Source: Lentilactobacillus kosonis (GTDB lineage Bacteria; Bacillota; Bacilli; Lactobacillales; Lactobacillaceae). Taken from it: 64,000 nt of DNA. Within the stretch, counting starts at the first letter, position 1. The number at the start of each line of letters is the position of its first letter. The notes beneath the pieces were generated by a model. It made no database searches. It was not told the origin of the DNA and saw only the letters and a list, made by a program, of their open reading frames with translations. Below are positions 40,468 through 49,975 of this stretch, piece after piece. The stretch is taken from the NCBI RefSeq assembly GCF_003864335.1, contig NZ_BEXA01000003.1, forward strand, positions 248,001-312,000. The letters run 5' to 3'. Both the position numbers and the translations under genes were made by a program.

Positions 40468-40830
40468 ATGGAAATAAAAATTGAACGTATCTACGAACAT
40501 CAACCAACTCCTGGTTATCGAGTTCTCGTTGACCGATTGTGGCCTCGGGGAATTTCTAAGATTACTGCTAAGTTAGACGATTGGGCCAAAGAAATTGCGC
40601 CATCAAAAGAACTGCGAACTTGGTTCAATCATGATCCAGAAAAATTTGCCAAATTCAGCGATCGCTACATAACCGAGCTAACAGAAAATGAAAAAACCAG
40701 TGATTTTATTTCACTAGTTTCGGAACATCTTAAAAATCAAAATGTAATATTTTTATACGGAGCCAAAGACGTTGAACATAATCAGGCTGTAGTCTTAAAA
40801 CGCTTTGTTGAAAATCAATTAAACGCCTGA
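40468..40830 (+). CDS. DUF488 family protein
   Basis: A 120-residue soluble protein with the family opening R-V-L-V-D-R-L-W-P-R-G-I-S-K and the W-x-K-E-I-A-P-S-x-E-L-R-x-W-F motif. DUF488 has no established function; some members are associated with DNA-related or heme proteins. ATG 40468 follows TGGAGG. Its end overlaps the convergent phosphoglucomutase-like gene by 16 bases. Confidence 0.88.
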   Translation: MEIKIERIYEHQPTPGYRVLVDRLWPRGISKITAKLDDWAKEIAPSKELRTWFNHDPEKFAKFSDRYITELTENEKTSDFISLVSEHLKNQNVIFLYGAKDVEHNQAVVLKRFVENQLNA

Positions 40831-41486
40831 CGAATATTTTGAATCGTTAAGTCATTAGTTGTTGGAACAATAATATCTGCTTCATGCAGAATCTGCTTAT
40901 CACCCACACCAATTGATACCATCTTGGCCGCGTTAATTGATTGAATTCCTATGGCACCATCATCGATTCCGACACATTCATCCACCGTTAAGTTCAACAT
41001 CTCGGCTGCCTTTAAAAAAACATCTGGTGCTGGTTTATTATGAGCCAATTTGGTTACATCAACGATTTGCTTAAAATAATTTGTTAAACCCAATTTTTCA
41101 ATCTCCAGCGGCGCATTTTGTGATGCCGAAGCAATAATCATTTTATATCCGTTAGCATTTAAGTCTGCTAATAGTTTCCTAATTCCTGGAAGCACATCAT
41201 CCGGATTCATTTTTTGTAGATATTTTAAGTAGCGCTTGTTCTTACGTTCAGCAATTGCCTGCTTTTCCTCAGCCGTGTACTTATGTTGAATTCCTCCAGC
41301 CTGCAAAATATATTCTAATGAGTCAATTCGATCACGACCCTTAAGCTGCTCTTGAATATCAGCTGTCCAATTGACCCCAAGTAATTCAGCGGTTTCTTGC
41401 CAAGCCATTGCATGGTACATCCATGAATCAGTAATTACACCATGTAAATCAAAACACCAGCCTCGAATATTTTTAAATTTATGCAT
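40815..41486 (-). CDS. Beta-phosphoglucomutase-like HAD protein with His at the acid/base position
   Basis: A 223-residue HAD-family protein whose cap and core closely follow beta-phosphoglucomutase (A-M-A-W-Q-E-T-A-E-L-L-G, Q-L-K-G-R-D-R-I-D-S-L, and the H-N-K-P-A-P-D-V-F and G-I-D-D-G-A-I-G-I blocks). The nucleophile Asp is in C-F-D-L-H-G-V-I-T-D, but the second Asp (acid/base, Asp10 in L. lactis) reads His (codon CAT). That would be expected to impair the mutase reaction, unless it is a single-base sequence error. GGGGGAT precedes ATG 41486. Confidence 0.85.
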   Translation of the reverse strand: MHKFKNIRGWCFDLHGVITDSWMYHAMAWQETAELLGVNWTADIQEQLKGRDRIDSLEYILQAGGIQHKYTAEEKQAIAERKNKRYLKYLQKMNPDDVLPGIRKLLADLNANGYKMIIASASQNAPLEIEKLGLTNYFKQIVDVTKLAHNKPAPDVFLKAAEMLNLTVDECVGIDDGAIGIQSINAAKMVSIGVGDKQILHEADIIVPTTNDLTIQNIRQAFN

Positions 41487-41562
41487 GCTAGTATCCCCCT
41501 AAGCACTTTTGTCTTTATGATACACCATTACCCAACAATCTTATTAATTTCAAGATTTAAAA

Positions 41563-41603
41563 AATAGGCCAGTCAAAACATTTGTTTTGACTGGCCTATT
41601 AAA
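41563..41603. terminator. Terminator
   Basis: AATAGGCCAGTCAAAACA...TGTTTTGACTGGCCTATT, a long perfect stem after the VOC protein gene (minus strand). Confidence 0.85.
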
Positions 41604-41610
41604 CTAAAAT

Positions 41611-42054
41611 TTAGTCGTTACGTACAGCATTAAAAATCCAAGTAATTCCGTACTTATCAACAAATTGTCCATAACGATTACCACTGGACTTTTTTTCAAA
41701 TGTAACGATTACCTTAACCTCTTCAGAATCAACTGCTCGTTTATAGAGATTCTCCATTTCAGCAACTGCGTCCGAATCGTCCAAGTTAACTTTGAACATC
41801 AACGAAATCAAGGAAGAAACTACTGGTTTACCAAGAAAACTGTCAGCACACCAGATTTCCTTGTCCAAGATTTTAAAATGTCCACTCATTGTCATATTTT
41901 CAAGATCAACATCATCATTAAATGCCATTTCGGCTGCTTGCTTAGCGGTTGGTGATTCCCGAAAAATATCGGTAGCGCCAAACACATGCTTATAATATTC
42001 AAGGGCAGCTTTAGTGTCCTCGAATGTAAGATATGGGATTAATTCTTGATTCAT
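41611..42054 (-). CDS. VOC-fold protein, PhnB / glyoxalase-like
   Basis: A 147-residue member of the vicinal-oxygen-chelate superfamily, PhnB/YjdN subgroup: I-P-Y-L-T-F-E-D-T at the start, A-L-E-Y-Y-K-H-V-F-G-A, M-T-M-S-G-H-F, and G-N-R-Y-G-Q-F-V-D-K-Y-G-I-T-W near the end. Annotated elsewhere as 3-demethylubiquinone methyltransferase-like, which is misleading in an organism without ubiquinone. Activity unknown. Confidence 0.85.
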   Translation of the reverse strand: MNQELIPYLTFEDTKAALEYYKHVFGATDIFRESPTAKQAAEMAFNDDVDLENMTMSGHFKILDKEIWCADSFLGKPVVSSLISLMFKVNLDDSDAVAEMENLYKRAVDSEEVKVIVTFEKKSSGNRYGQFVDKYGITWIFNAVRND

Positions 42055-42174
42055 TCACTCAACAGCCCTTACATTTGTTTTAGTACAGCCATAAGAATAC
42101 CCTAAAACCAAGAGGTCGTCAATTTTAGGTGAATCAAACGGCGTCATCATAAAGTTTTAAAGGAGGAAATTATT

Positions 42175-42738
42175 TTGCAATTAGCTATCACAATTTTTAT
42201 TTTAAACGCTCTCTATATTGCCATTAATACTTTCAGAACCATGTTAGTGGTCAAGGGTCATCGATTCCTAGCACCATTAGTTGCTGTGGTCGAAGAATCC
42301 ATCTACGTTATGGCCTTGGCAATCGCCCTCCAGCATATCGATAGTCCTTTAAATATCGCAGCTTATGCCATTGGGTTTGGGGTCGGAATTTACATTGGTA
42401 TCGTGATTGAAGACCGGATTGCCTTAGGTTACGTTAACTTTGAAGTCACAGTTCAAATTGATCCTGAAAATCCCATTCATAATAAGAATGAAGACCTGCC
42501 AGAAATGCTTCGGGATTTAGGATACGGCGTAACCGTCTCTCACGCTGAAGGTCGTTTTGGACCCCGATTGGTTTTAAGCATCTTAGCTCCCAGAAAGGCT
42601 GACCGACGCTTAATGGAACAAATCAGAGAAATCTCACCGGATGCTTTCATCATGGTTCAAGAACCAGTTCAACTCTCAGGTGGCTTTTGGAGTAAAGAAG
42701 TTGATCGCAGATATCATAAAGCTAACGGCAATCACTAA
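42175..42738 (+). CDS. DUF2179 / UPF0316 membrane protein
   Basis: A 187-residue protein with three N-terminal helices (about 1-80) and a soluble C-terminal DUF2179 domain (about 95-175, with H-A-E-G-R-F-G-P-R). In other Firmicutes such proteins are unlinked to known pathways. The start is TTG 42175, set by AAAGGAGG. Its end overlaps the RNase H end by four bases on the opposite strand. Confidence 0.85.
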   Translation: MQLAITIFILNALYIAINTFRTMLVVKGHRFLAPLVAVVEESIYVMALAIALQHIDSPLNIAAYAIGFGVGIYIGIVIEDRIALGYVNFEVTVQIDPENPIHNKNEDLPEMLRDLGYGVTVSHAEGRFGPRLVLSILAPRKADRRLMEQIREISPDAFIMVQEPVQLSGGFWSKEVDRRYHKANGNH

Positions 42739-43592
42739 TCATCAAATAGTCCCAGTTGACGCAAATTTTCCTTAATTGCATCAACCGAGGCTTTTATTTT
42801 AGGGTTATCGTCCCGATTACCTTGTAATTTTTCGGCGGCACTTGACTGCTTCATATTTTCGCCAAGATGCTTTTTTCGGGAACTATTAATTGTTCTGCAG
42901 CTACACTTTTTTTCGGTTGCTTACCTGCTACCATCTCATCCATGGTTTGATTCAATAATTCATCAACGAAAACATTTCCACTATTGTCGGCATGTCCTTT
43001 TGTCCATGAATAAACAATATCAGTAAACTTAGGTAGTAAATGATCAATATCTTGCCATAACTCTCGGTTTTTCAATTCACCCTGACTTCTTTGATATCCC
43101 CCGTTTCCGCCAACCAGCCAACCAACCCTTGGTAATGGCATCAATAACGTACTTTGAATCAGCGATAATATGGACGCGCTCATGATTTAAGTTATTATCA
43201 AGTAAATACTGAAGGGCGTTGCGAAGACCCATGATTTCCATTCGGTTATTAGTAGCTCCAAACTCACCACCTGTACCTGGAATCTTTTGACCATCCTTAA
43301 TAATCAAAAATGCCCAAGCGGCAGGATCACTTTGCTTCACATGCCCTCCAGCCACGTTACCGTGATTCCGCGAACCCCCATCTGTATATACGATAATTTC
43401 ATCTGTTTTTGGTGCTGACTCGGTTAAATTACCAAAACCGCTCTTACCATTAATAAAATCTTCTGCTTCGGCTTTAGTTGGAAAGCTTTTGAAAATTGCT
43501 CCTGGAAATTTTGAAATTTGTTTTTGGGCTTCCGGCCAGGTTTTATAAATCCCGGGATTTCGTCCCTGCTTAACAGCATAAAATTTAATAAT
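42735..43592 (-). CDS. rnhA: Ribonuclease HI with N-terminal viroplasmin-like domain (two frameshifts)
   Basis: Degrades RNA in RNA-DNA hybrids. It has an N-terminal caulimovirus-VP-like hybrid-binding domain (F-Y-A-V-K-Q-G-R-N-P-G-I-Y) and an RNase HI domain with Y-T-D-G-G-S-R, E-I-M-G-L, A-D-S-K-Y-V and G-H-A-D-N. Removing one G from the five-G run near 43105 joins the two main parts. Adding one A to the six-A run near 42868 extends the tail past an early stop at 42851 to 42735. Corrected length is about 285 residues. No ATG fits: GGAGG lies just before ATT codons at 43592 and 43589; a TTG at 43625 is the alternative. Confidence 0.82.
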
Positions 43593-43710
43593 TCTTACCT
43601 CCAAATTATCTATATTAGATTTCAATTTATTAACAATTATTTATATTTTTTCATTATTCTTTTCAATTAGATAAATCTATGCGAAAATATTAGCAAAGGG
43701 GGCAATCGCA

Positions 43711-44142
43711 ATGACCCAATTAAACGCAACACTTATTAGTGTTGAAGAAGCTAAGGCACTACTTAAGGATCGCTCAGACCAGATCAACGAGCGATTCCCA
43801 CAATTAAAACGTCAAGGTAAGTATATACTACCTGATTATCGCTTGACCAGAAAACGTGAAGCTTTTAAGATTCGCAAGCACACTTTTTTGGCCAGACATG
43901 CCCGTTCATACGTTGCATTTGACTCAGAAAACGGACAGACACTCTGGATGCATAACTTTTCTAGTTTAACCGAAGCACTTTTCTGGCTCGATACAGGTCT
44001 TAAGCCTGGTGATACAGATTCAAGTTCTTCGTATAAGCAATGGAAGATTAAGCACGAAGACGATATCTTGCAGTTAAAAGATATTTTAAGAAGTAGGTCT
44101 AAAAAGAACAAGACGTTAGCTACTAATGCCAATAAAAAGTAG
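43711..44142 (+). CDS. Uncharacterised 143-residue basic protein
   Basis: A soluble, strongly basic protein (many K/R, R-K-R-E-A-F-K-I-R-K-H centrally, lysine-rich tail). It may bind nucleic acid, but I do not recognise a domain. AAGGGGGC precedes ATG 43711. It is divergent from rnhA and followed at once by a terminator, so it is monocistronic. Confidence 0.7.
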   Translation: MTQLNATLISVEEAKALLKDRSDQINERFPQLKRQGKYILPDYRLTRKREAFKIRKHTFLARHARSYVAFDSENGQTLWMHNFSSLTEALFWLDTGLKPGDTDSSSSYKQWKIKHEDDILQLKDILRSRSKKNKTLATNANKK

Positions 44143-44147
44143 TTAAT

Positions 44148-44192
44148 TTACCACGATGACAGGAGTTTACCTGCTCATCGTGGTTTTTTTAT
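44148..44192 (+). terminator. Terminator
   Basis: ACCACGATGA...TCATCGTGGT followed by seven T. Confidence 0.85.
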
Positions 44193-44266
44193 TACTAAAG
44201 ACATCAACTAACTTATCATTATCATTGATTGACTTTCTGATTTACAATTATGATGAGGTGATTTAT

Positions 44267-45127
44267 ATGGACGAACAATGGCTTAAAGAACTTCCCCTTA
44301 CAGAAATCATTTCTGTAACCCCAGTGGGTGGCGGTGACGTTAACCAAGCATATAAGTTAACCACATCAGATGACACCTACTTCTTATTAGTACAACCAAA
44401 TCACGACGCCGATTTCTACGCTGGCGAAATTGCAGGTTTGGAAGAATTTGCAACGGCAAATATTTTAGCTCCTAGAGTAATCGCCAATGGAGAAATTCAT
44501 GGTGACGCTTATCTACTAATCACTTATCTATCTAACGGAATTGGCAACCAAGCCGATTTAGGCAGATTAGTAGCTAAGTTACATCGTCATCATAACCCAG
44601 ATGGAACTTTTGGATTCGATACGGATTATGAAGGTACCGCCATCACTTTTGATAATTCTTGGACTGAATCATGGAGCGATTTGTTCATTAACCGCCGACT
44701 GGATAAGTTAAAAGATGAAATTATCAAACAGCACCTATGGTCCGCGGCTGAACTTGCTGAGTTTAACCATGTTCGCCAAATCATTATTAACCAATTAACG
44801 GATCATAAAAGCGAACCGTCTCTTCTTCATGGCGATCTTTGGGGTGGCAACTATCTATTTACTGACATTGGCCAACCCGCCCTTATTGATCCAGCTGCCA
44901 TATATGGCGATCGCGAATTTGATTTAGGCGTGACCACTGTTTTCGGTGGTTTCGATAGTGACTTTTATAAAGCATATAATAAAGCCTATCCTCTCAGTGA
45001 AGGGGCCGATCAAAGAATGAAATTCTATCGACTATATTATTTGATGGTTCATTTAGTAAAGTTCGGTGATATGTATGCCAATAGTGTACAATCCGAAATG
45101 AACCAAATCGTTAGAAATCTTGGCTAA
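44267..45127 (+). CDS. Fructosamine kinase / aminoglycoside phosphotransferase family protein
   Basis: A 286-residue kinase-like protein of the FN3K family. I-S-V-T-P-V-G-G-G-D-V-N-Q-A-Y is the nucleotide loop, L-H-G-D-L-W-G-G-N the catalytic Asp motif, and L-I-D-P-A-A-I-Y-G-D-R-E-F-D-L the metal motif with its following Asp. Expected to phosphorylate a ketosamine; the exact substrate is unknown. ATG 44267 follows GAGGTGA; upstream in-frame ATG 44156 lies in the preceding terminator. Confidence 0.87.
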   Translation: MDEQWLKELPLTEIISVTPVGGGDVNQAYKLTTSDDTYFLLVQPNHDADFYAGEIAGLEEFATANILAPRVIANGEIHGDAYLLITYLSNGIGNQADLGRLVAKLHRHHNPDGTFGFDTDYEGTAITFDNSWTESWSDLFINRRLDKLKDEIIKQHLWSAAELAEFNHVRQIIINQLTDHKSEPSLLHGDLWGGNYLFTDIGQPALIDPAAIYGDREFDLGVTTVFGGFDSDFYKAYNKAYPLSEGADQRMKFYRLYYLMVHLVKFGDMYANSVQSEMNQIVRNLG

Positions 45128-45136
45128 CCTTTAAAA

Positions 45137-45184
45137 ACAAATAACGCGATGTACCCTTAGTTGAGGATACATCGCGTTATTTTT
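45137..45184. terminator. Bidirectional terminator
   Basis: AAATAACGCGATGTA...TACATCGCGTTATTTTT between convergent genes. Confidence 0.85.
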
Positions 45185-45186
45185 AA

Positions 45187-46222
45187 TTAAAAGAATAATT
45201 TAACAACAATAATAGCAAAGATTAACAATATCACTGATGAAATGATGGCTGCAAGAAAAACATTTCTCCCCCGTTGCCAAATCACCCGGAAGTTAACACT
45301 AATTCCCAAAGCTGCCATTGCCATCCCTAAGAAAAGATAAGCCGCTTTAACTAACAACTGAATTAAGTGACTGCCTAGTGGTACAAATGTCCCAATAATG
45401 CTAGCAAGAATAAATCCGGCCATAAACCAAGGAATTGGTAACTTGGCCTTTGGTTCCTCACCACTACGATCCTTATTGGTACTTCGTTGGTACCATGCAC
45501 CGATAATCAGTGCCGCTGGCGCTAACATCAATACTCGTGAAAGTTTAGTAACAATCGCTGCATCCATACTTACTGGCCCACCGGCACTACCAGCTGCAAC
45601 CGCATGAGCAATTTCATGCAATGATGCTCCCGCCATAACCCCGAATTGAGTGGCGGTTAAATGTAGCAATGGTTTTAAACTAATATCAACCAAGGTAAAG
45701 ATTGTTCCTAAAATGGCAACCACTGCAACAGCTAACACTTCATTTTCTCGTTGGTGTTCAGCTTGTTCTTCTGGAACTTTAATTTGGGGAGAAATTCCCA
45801 TTACGGCTGCCGCCCCACAAATTCCAGTTCCACCAGCTGCCAGAATCGCTAATTCTTTTTCAACATTTAATTTGCGGGCAATTGTATATGTTAATAAAAT
45901 TGTTCCAGTAACCACCACCATGGCCAATAAAATGGTTTTAACCCCCCGCACGGGCCAGATCAAGCAAATTAAGTTTAAATCCTAATAAAATAATTCCTAA
46001 TCGCAAAAATTTATTGGAAATAAATCCGATTCCAAACTTCGCCTGTTTCACTGGTCCTTTGAATACTTGAAAAACCATTCCCATTAATAGTGAAATTACC
46101 AATGCGCCAACCAAATTAAGATATGGTAATCCGGCTAAAAACGTTCCAATCAAGGCACAGATTAGCGTTAAAATAGCCGCTAATCCAAAGCTTTTTATTT
46201 CAGTCACACTATAATTTTTCAT
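45187..46222 (-). CDS. YeiH family putative exporter (UPF0324, frameshifted)
   Basis: A membrane protein of about ten helices, UPF0324/YeiH family, sometimes called a sulfate exporter. The family signatures F-L-R-L-G-I-I-L-L-G-F-K-L, A-A-G-G-T-G-I-C-G-A-A-A-V and G-A-S-L-H-E-I-A-H-A-V-A-A-G are present. The frame breaks in the six-G run near 45947-45952; one G fewer joins L-A-R-A-G to V-K-T-I-L and gives 344 residues. The adjacent divergent LysR gene mirrors the yeiE-yeiH arrangement. Transported substrate not established. Confidence 0.85.
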
Positions 46223-46296
46223 TTTATCTCCTCCATCACAGTAACTAGCTTATCAAAGACGTTGTATAAATGAAAATTATTAAGTATGATAATGAT

Positions 46297-46311
46297 ATAA
46301 GCATAACTTAT
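46297..46311. promoter_or_regulatory. LysR-type operator between yeiH and its regulator
   Basis: ATAAGCATAACTTAT, an inverted repeat containing the T-N11-A pattern, lies 12 bases before the LysR start and 75 bases from the yeiH start. Confidence 0.5.
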
Positions 46312-46323
46312 GGGGATGACTAA

Positions 46324-47207
46324 ATGTTAGATAATAAATTTATTACGTTTCTTGTGTTATACCAAACTAAATCCTTTACAAATACCGCCAAGCAATTGTT
46401 TATTACCCAACCTGCCGTTTCCCAACAGATTCAGGCATTACAACAGGAACTAGCAGTCAAGTTAGTAGAGTATCAGCATTCTCAACTAACATTTACCTCA
46501 GAAGGTATTAAATTGGCTAAACTAATTGAACGAATCAGCACGCAAACTCAACAAGGATTAGCCAATATTACTAATCCGGAAAAAAGTCAGAGTATTTCTT
46601 TTGGCACCACCCTTTCATTCAATGAAATGATTGAACCACAATTTATTCAACAACTTGCTAATGATTACTCAAAAATCAACTGTGTCATCAAAAACACCGC
46701 GACCATTGTGGAACAACTAATCAGTGGTGAAATTGAATTTGGATTAATTGAAGGTAACTTTGATCGCCAAATTTCGCAAACATCTTGATCAGTCAGGATA
46801 GGTTTGTCGGAGTTTGCAACCAAAACCATCCCTTTAGTGGTCGCCAAATTTCAATCGATGAACTTTTAACGAACCAGTTATTGATACGTGAACCAGGTTC
46901 AGGTAGCCGATTTATCTTTGAAAATTGGTTGGCTGGTATGAATTACGACCTAAGTGATTTTGATCAAATCATTTCAGTTGGAGATATCTTTACTATCCAG
47001 CAGCTGCTAAGCCAGAATCTGGGGGTAAGTTTTATGTATCAATCAGCTGCTCGCTCATTACCGGCTTCATTTAACCTTGCTACATTTAGTCTGATCAACT
47101 TTAATATCAGTCATGAACTTAACATGGTCTATCTTCCTGGAACCCCCAAGGAAAATCTATTCGCTAGCATGGCTAAACTCATCTCACAAATTTTATCCGA
47201 ACAATAA
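46324..47207 (+). CDS. LysR-family regulator (frameshifted)
   Basis: Has an N-terminal winged helix (F-T-N-T-A-K-Q-L-F-I-T-Q-P-A-V-S-Q-Q-I-Q-A-L) and a C-terminal co-inducer domain. The frame breaks near 46773: R-Q-I-S must be followed by A-N-I-L-I-S-Q-D-R, needing one more G after T-T-T-C-G. Corrected length is 294 residues, standard for LysR. It is divergent from yeiH, a layout shared with yeiE/yeiH in enterobacteria, so it probably controls that exporter and itself. Confidence 0.87.
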
Positions 47208-47250
47208 AAAACGAGTGAAGCTTTAATTAATCGCTTCACCCGTGTCCATA
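47207..47250. terminator. Bidirectional terminator
   Basis: AAAAACGAGTGAAGC...GCTTCACCCGT hairpin between convergent genes. Confidence 0.65.
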
Positions 47251-47265
47251 TTTTTATTAAATTAA

Positions 47266-48505
47266 TTAAGCATTAAAGTTATTCTCTACCTGTTTAGGGG
47301 ATGTCTTAACTAAAATCTCACCGTTATGAATTGAGTATAAAATTTCTGAACGCTCATTAAGAGCATTATAGAAATTATCATTGTTCATAATAATACAGTT
47401 AGCTGGTTTACCAACTTCAATTCCATAATGGTCAGCCACATGCATTGCCTTAGCACCATTAAGGGTAATAAATTGATACGAATCTAAAATATCGTTATAA
47501 CCCATTAAATGTCCCACATGTAATCCCATATGCAAGGCATCAAGCATATTTCCATTTCCCATTGGGTACCATGGATCTTTAATATCATCTTCACCAAAGG
47601 CAACATTGATACCATCAGCATGAAGTTCCTTAACCCGCGTCATGCCTCGTCGTTTAGGATAAGTATCAAAGCGGCCACCCAAATTAGTGTTAACCAATGG
47701 GTTAGCAATAAAGTTGATGCCTGACATCTTTAACAATCTAAATAGTTTGTAGGCATAAGCATCATTATATGAACCCATTGCAGTAGTATGACTAGCCGTT
47801 ACTTTATCACCCATGCCACTTTCCAATGCTAATGTAGCTAGGGTTTCAAGACTCCGTGATTGTGGATCGTCGATTTCATCACAGTGGACATCCACTAATT
47901 TATTTTTTGTTCAGCTAACTTCATTAAAAATTTTAGTGACTCAACCCCGTATTCACGAGTGAATTCAAAATGCGGAATCCCCCCCATTGCATCGGCCCCT
48001 AAGTCAGCAGCCTCGGTCATTAGCTCCTTACCATTTGGGAATGACAAGATACCTTCTTGAGGAAAAGCAACTAATTGTAACTCAACTTGATCCTTAACCT
48101 CTTCACGAACTTCAATCAACGCCTTTAATGCAGTTAGATTAGGGTCAGTAACGTCAACGTGGCTCCGAACGAATTGAATTCCGTTTGCGACCTGAATCTT
48201 AATTGCTTGCTTAGCCCGTGTCTTAACATCTTCTTTAGTTAACGTCTTTTTTCGTTCACTCCAAATCCGAATTCCATCAAATAATGTTCCGGTCTGATTC
48301 CATTCAGGATCACCAGCGGTCATTGTGGCGTCCAAATGAACATGTGGATCAACGAATGGTGGCAAAGTAGTTTATCAGTTGCATCAATCACTTGCTCACC
48401 ATCACGACTTTCAAGCTTTGGCGCAATTTCAGCAAACTTACCGTCTTCAATTCGAACATCTTGACGGGCCTCTGCATTTTGAATATGAACATTTTTAATT
48501 AACAT
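47266..48505 (-). CDS. codA: Cytosine deaminase (two frameshifts)
   Basis: Amidohydrolase that converts cytosine to uracil and ammonia in pyrimidine salvage. Metal ligands are visible: H-V-H-L-D-A-T (first two His), the later V-H-C-D-E-I-D-D motif with the catalytic Glu, S-H-T-T-A-M, and G-E-D-D-I-K-D-P-W. Missing T near 48367 ([10 protein letters not shown]) and missing A in the six-A run near 47907 ([10 protein letters not shown]) split it. Corrected length is 413 residues, near the E. coli CodA size. No codB permease is adjacent. GGGGGAT precedes ATG 48505. Confidence 0.9.
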
Positions 48506-48540
48506 CTAAATATCCCCCGAACTCATAGTCTCAGTAAATT

Positions 48541-48572
48541 ATATCTCAAAACAGGTTTGCTGTTGGAGATAT
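48541..48572. repeat. Imperfect palindrome between codA and ktrB
   Basis: ATATCTCAAAACAG and CTGTTGGAGATAT flank a 5-base loop, 36 bases upstream of codA and about 50 upstream of ktrB. It could be an operator or a leader hairpin; I cannot assign a regulator. Confidence 0.4.
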
Positions 48573-48622
48573 TTGCAATTCAGTGTGATAATAATCATAA
48601 AACTTACTAAGAGGTGCCTAAA

Positions 48623-49962
48623 TTGATACAAGTAAACAAGCACTTTTCATTACCTAGAATCCTTACTTTAGGTTTTATTATTATCATCGTTATTGGGACG
48701 TTATTATTATCTTTACCAATCGCCACTAATTCCGGTCACTCAACAGGCTATTTAAATGAACTATTTACCGCTACCTCTGCTACCTGTATTACTGGAATGA
48801 CGGTCGTTAACACGGCTCTTCACTGGAGTATATTTGGCAAAATCGTAATTTTAATTTTAGTTGAAATTGGCGGCTTAGGCTTCATGACGTTTGCCGTTCT
48901 TTTATTTTCTTTTTTAAGAAGGAAAGTTGACCTAACCACATCTTTACTTGCTAAAGAATCATTAAGCATCCAGTCCACTGATAAAGTATATCGGGTTGTT
49001 AAACTAGTTATCTATTTTTCGTTACTCATTCAAGGATTAGGTACGGCACTATTATTTATTGACTTCGGTCAACGTTATGGCTTTTGGAAGGGCATTGGCT
49101 ATAGTATTTTTCATTCAATCAGTGCTTTTTGTAACGCCGGGTTTGACCTTTATGCCAATTCACTAACTAAATTTGCGGGTGATTCGTATTTATTGTTAGT
49201 TTTATCCGGACTAATCATCACTGGTTCATTAGGTTTTTTAGTTTGGGAAGACTTACTACTGTTCCGGCAAATCATCGGTTATCCCTTCATACCAAACTTG
49301 CACTGGTAACTTACTTAGGCCTAATTGGTATTAGTTTTATTGTTTATCTAATTACCGAACAAAATTTTAATAATCAGACTCAATTAACCGATTTTCAGCG
49401 GTTGGTTGACACCTTTTTTATCTCGGTTTCACCTCGAACAGCCGGCTTTTACGTATTTAACTACAACAATTTCTCTGACGCCGGGGTTTTGTTTACAATC
49501 ATCTTAATGTTTATTGGTGGAACTCCCGGATCCACTGCTGGGGGAATCAAAACGACGACCGTGGGCATCTTGTTAATCAAGGTTTGGTCAATTCTTCGGG
49601 GGAAACGAGATGCCACATTTATGGGCCGGCGCTTCTCCGATGACAATGTTAATCGATCATTAACTTTAGGATTCCTAGTCGCTGTTACCCTTGGCATTGC
49701 TGCCCTAATATTATTGACTACCGAATCAATTCCTAAATATATGGGCTTTGAATACATTATCTTTGACGTTGTTTCTGCATTTGGAACTACCGGCTTAACG
49801 CTAGGACTAACTCCTCACCTAACTGTTATTGGAAAATTAATTTTCTGTATTTTAATGTTCATGGGCCGAGTTGGTATCTTTACCGTTATGTACTCTGTCT
49901 TAACAACTCACCATCCAGATGATGAATTCAGATATCCAGAAGAAAATATCATGATTGGTTAA
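48623..49962 (+). CDS. ktrB: K+ uptake protein KtrB (frameshifted)
   Basis: Membrane pore subunit of a Trk/Ktr potassium (or sodium-coupled) uptake system. The four pore loops of the family are visible: S-A-T-C-I-T-G, S-A-F-C-N-A-G-F, S-P-R-T-A-G-F and F-G-T-T-G-L-T. The frame breaks at about 49269, where F-R-Q should continue N-H-R-L-S-L-H-T-K; one extra A in the C-A-A-A run gives 446 residues. The start is taken as TTG 48623 behind AGAGGTG. ktrA follows 13 bases later. The five-residue C-terminus (E-E-N-I-M-I-G) is family-like. Confidence 0.92.
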
Positions 49963-49975
49963 AGGAGCGTTTAAT

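Noticed and set aside
48506-48622. A c-di-AMP (ydaO) riboswitch before ktrBA
   Set aside because: The region is too short and lacks the conserved core; only a palindrome is present.
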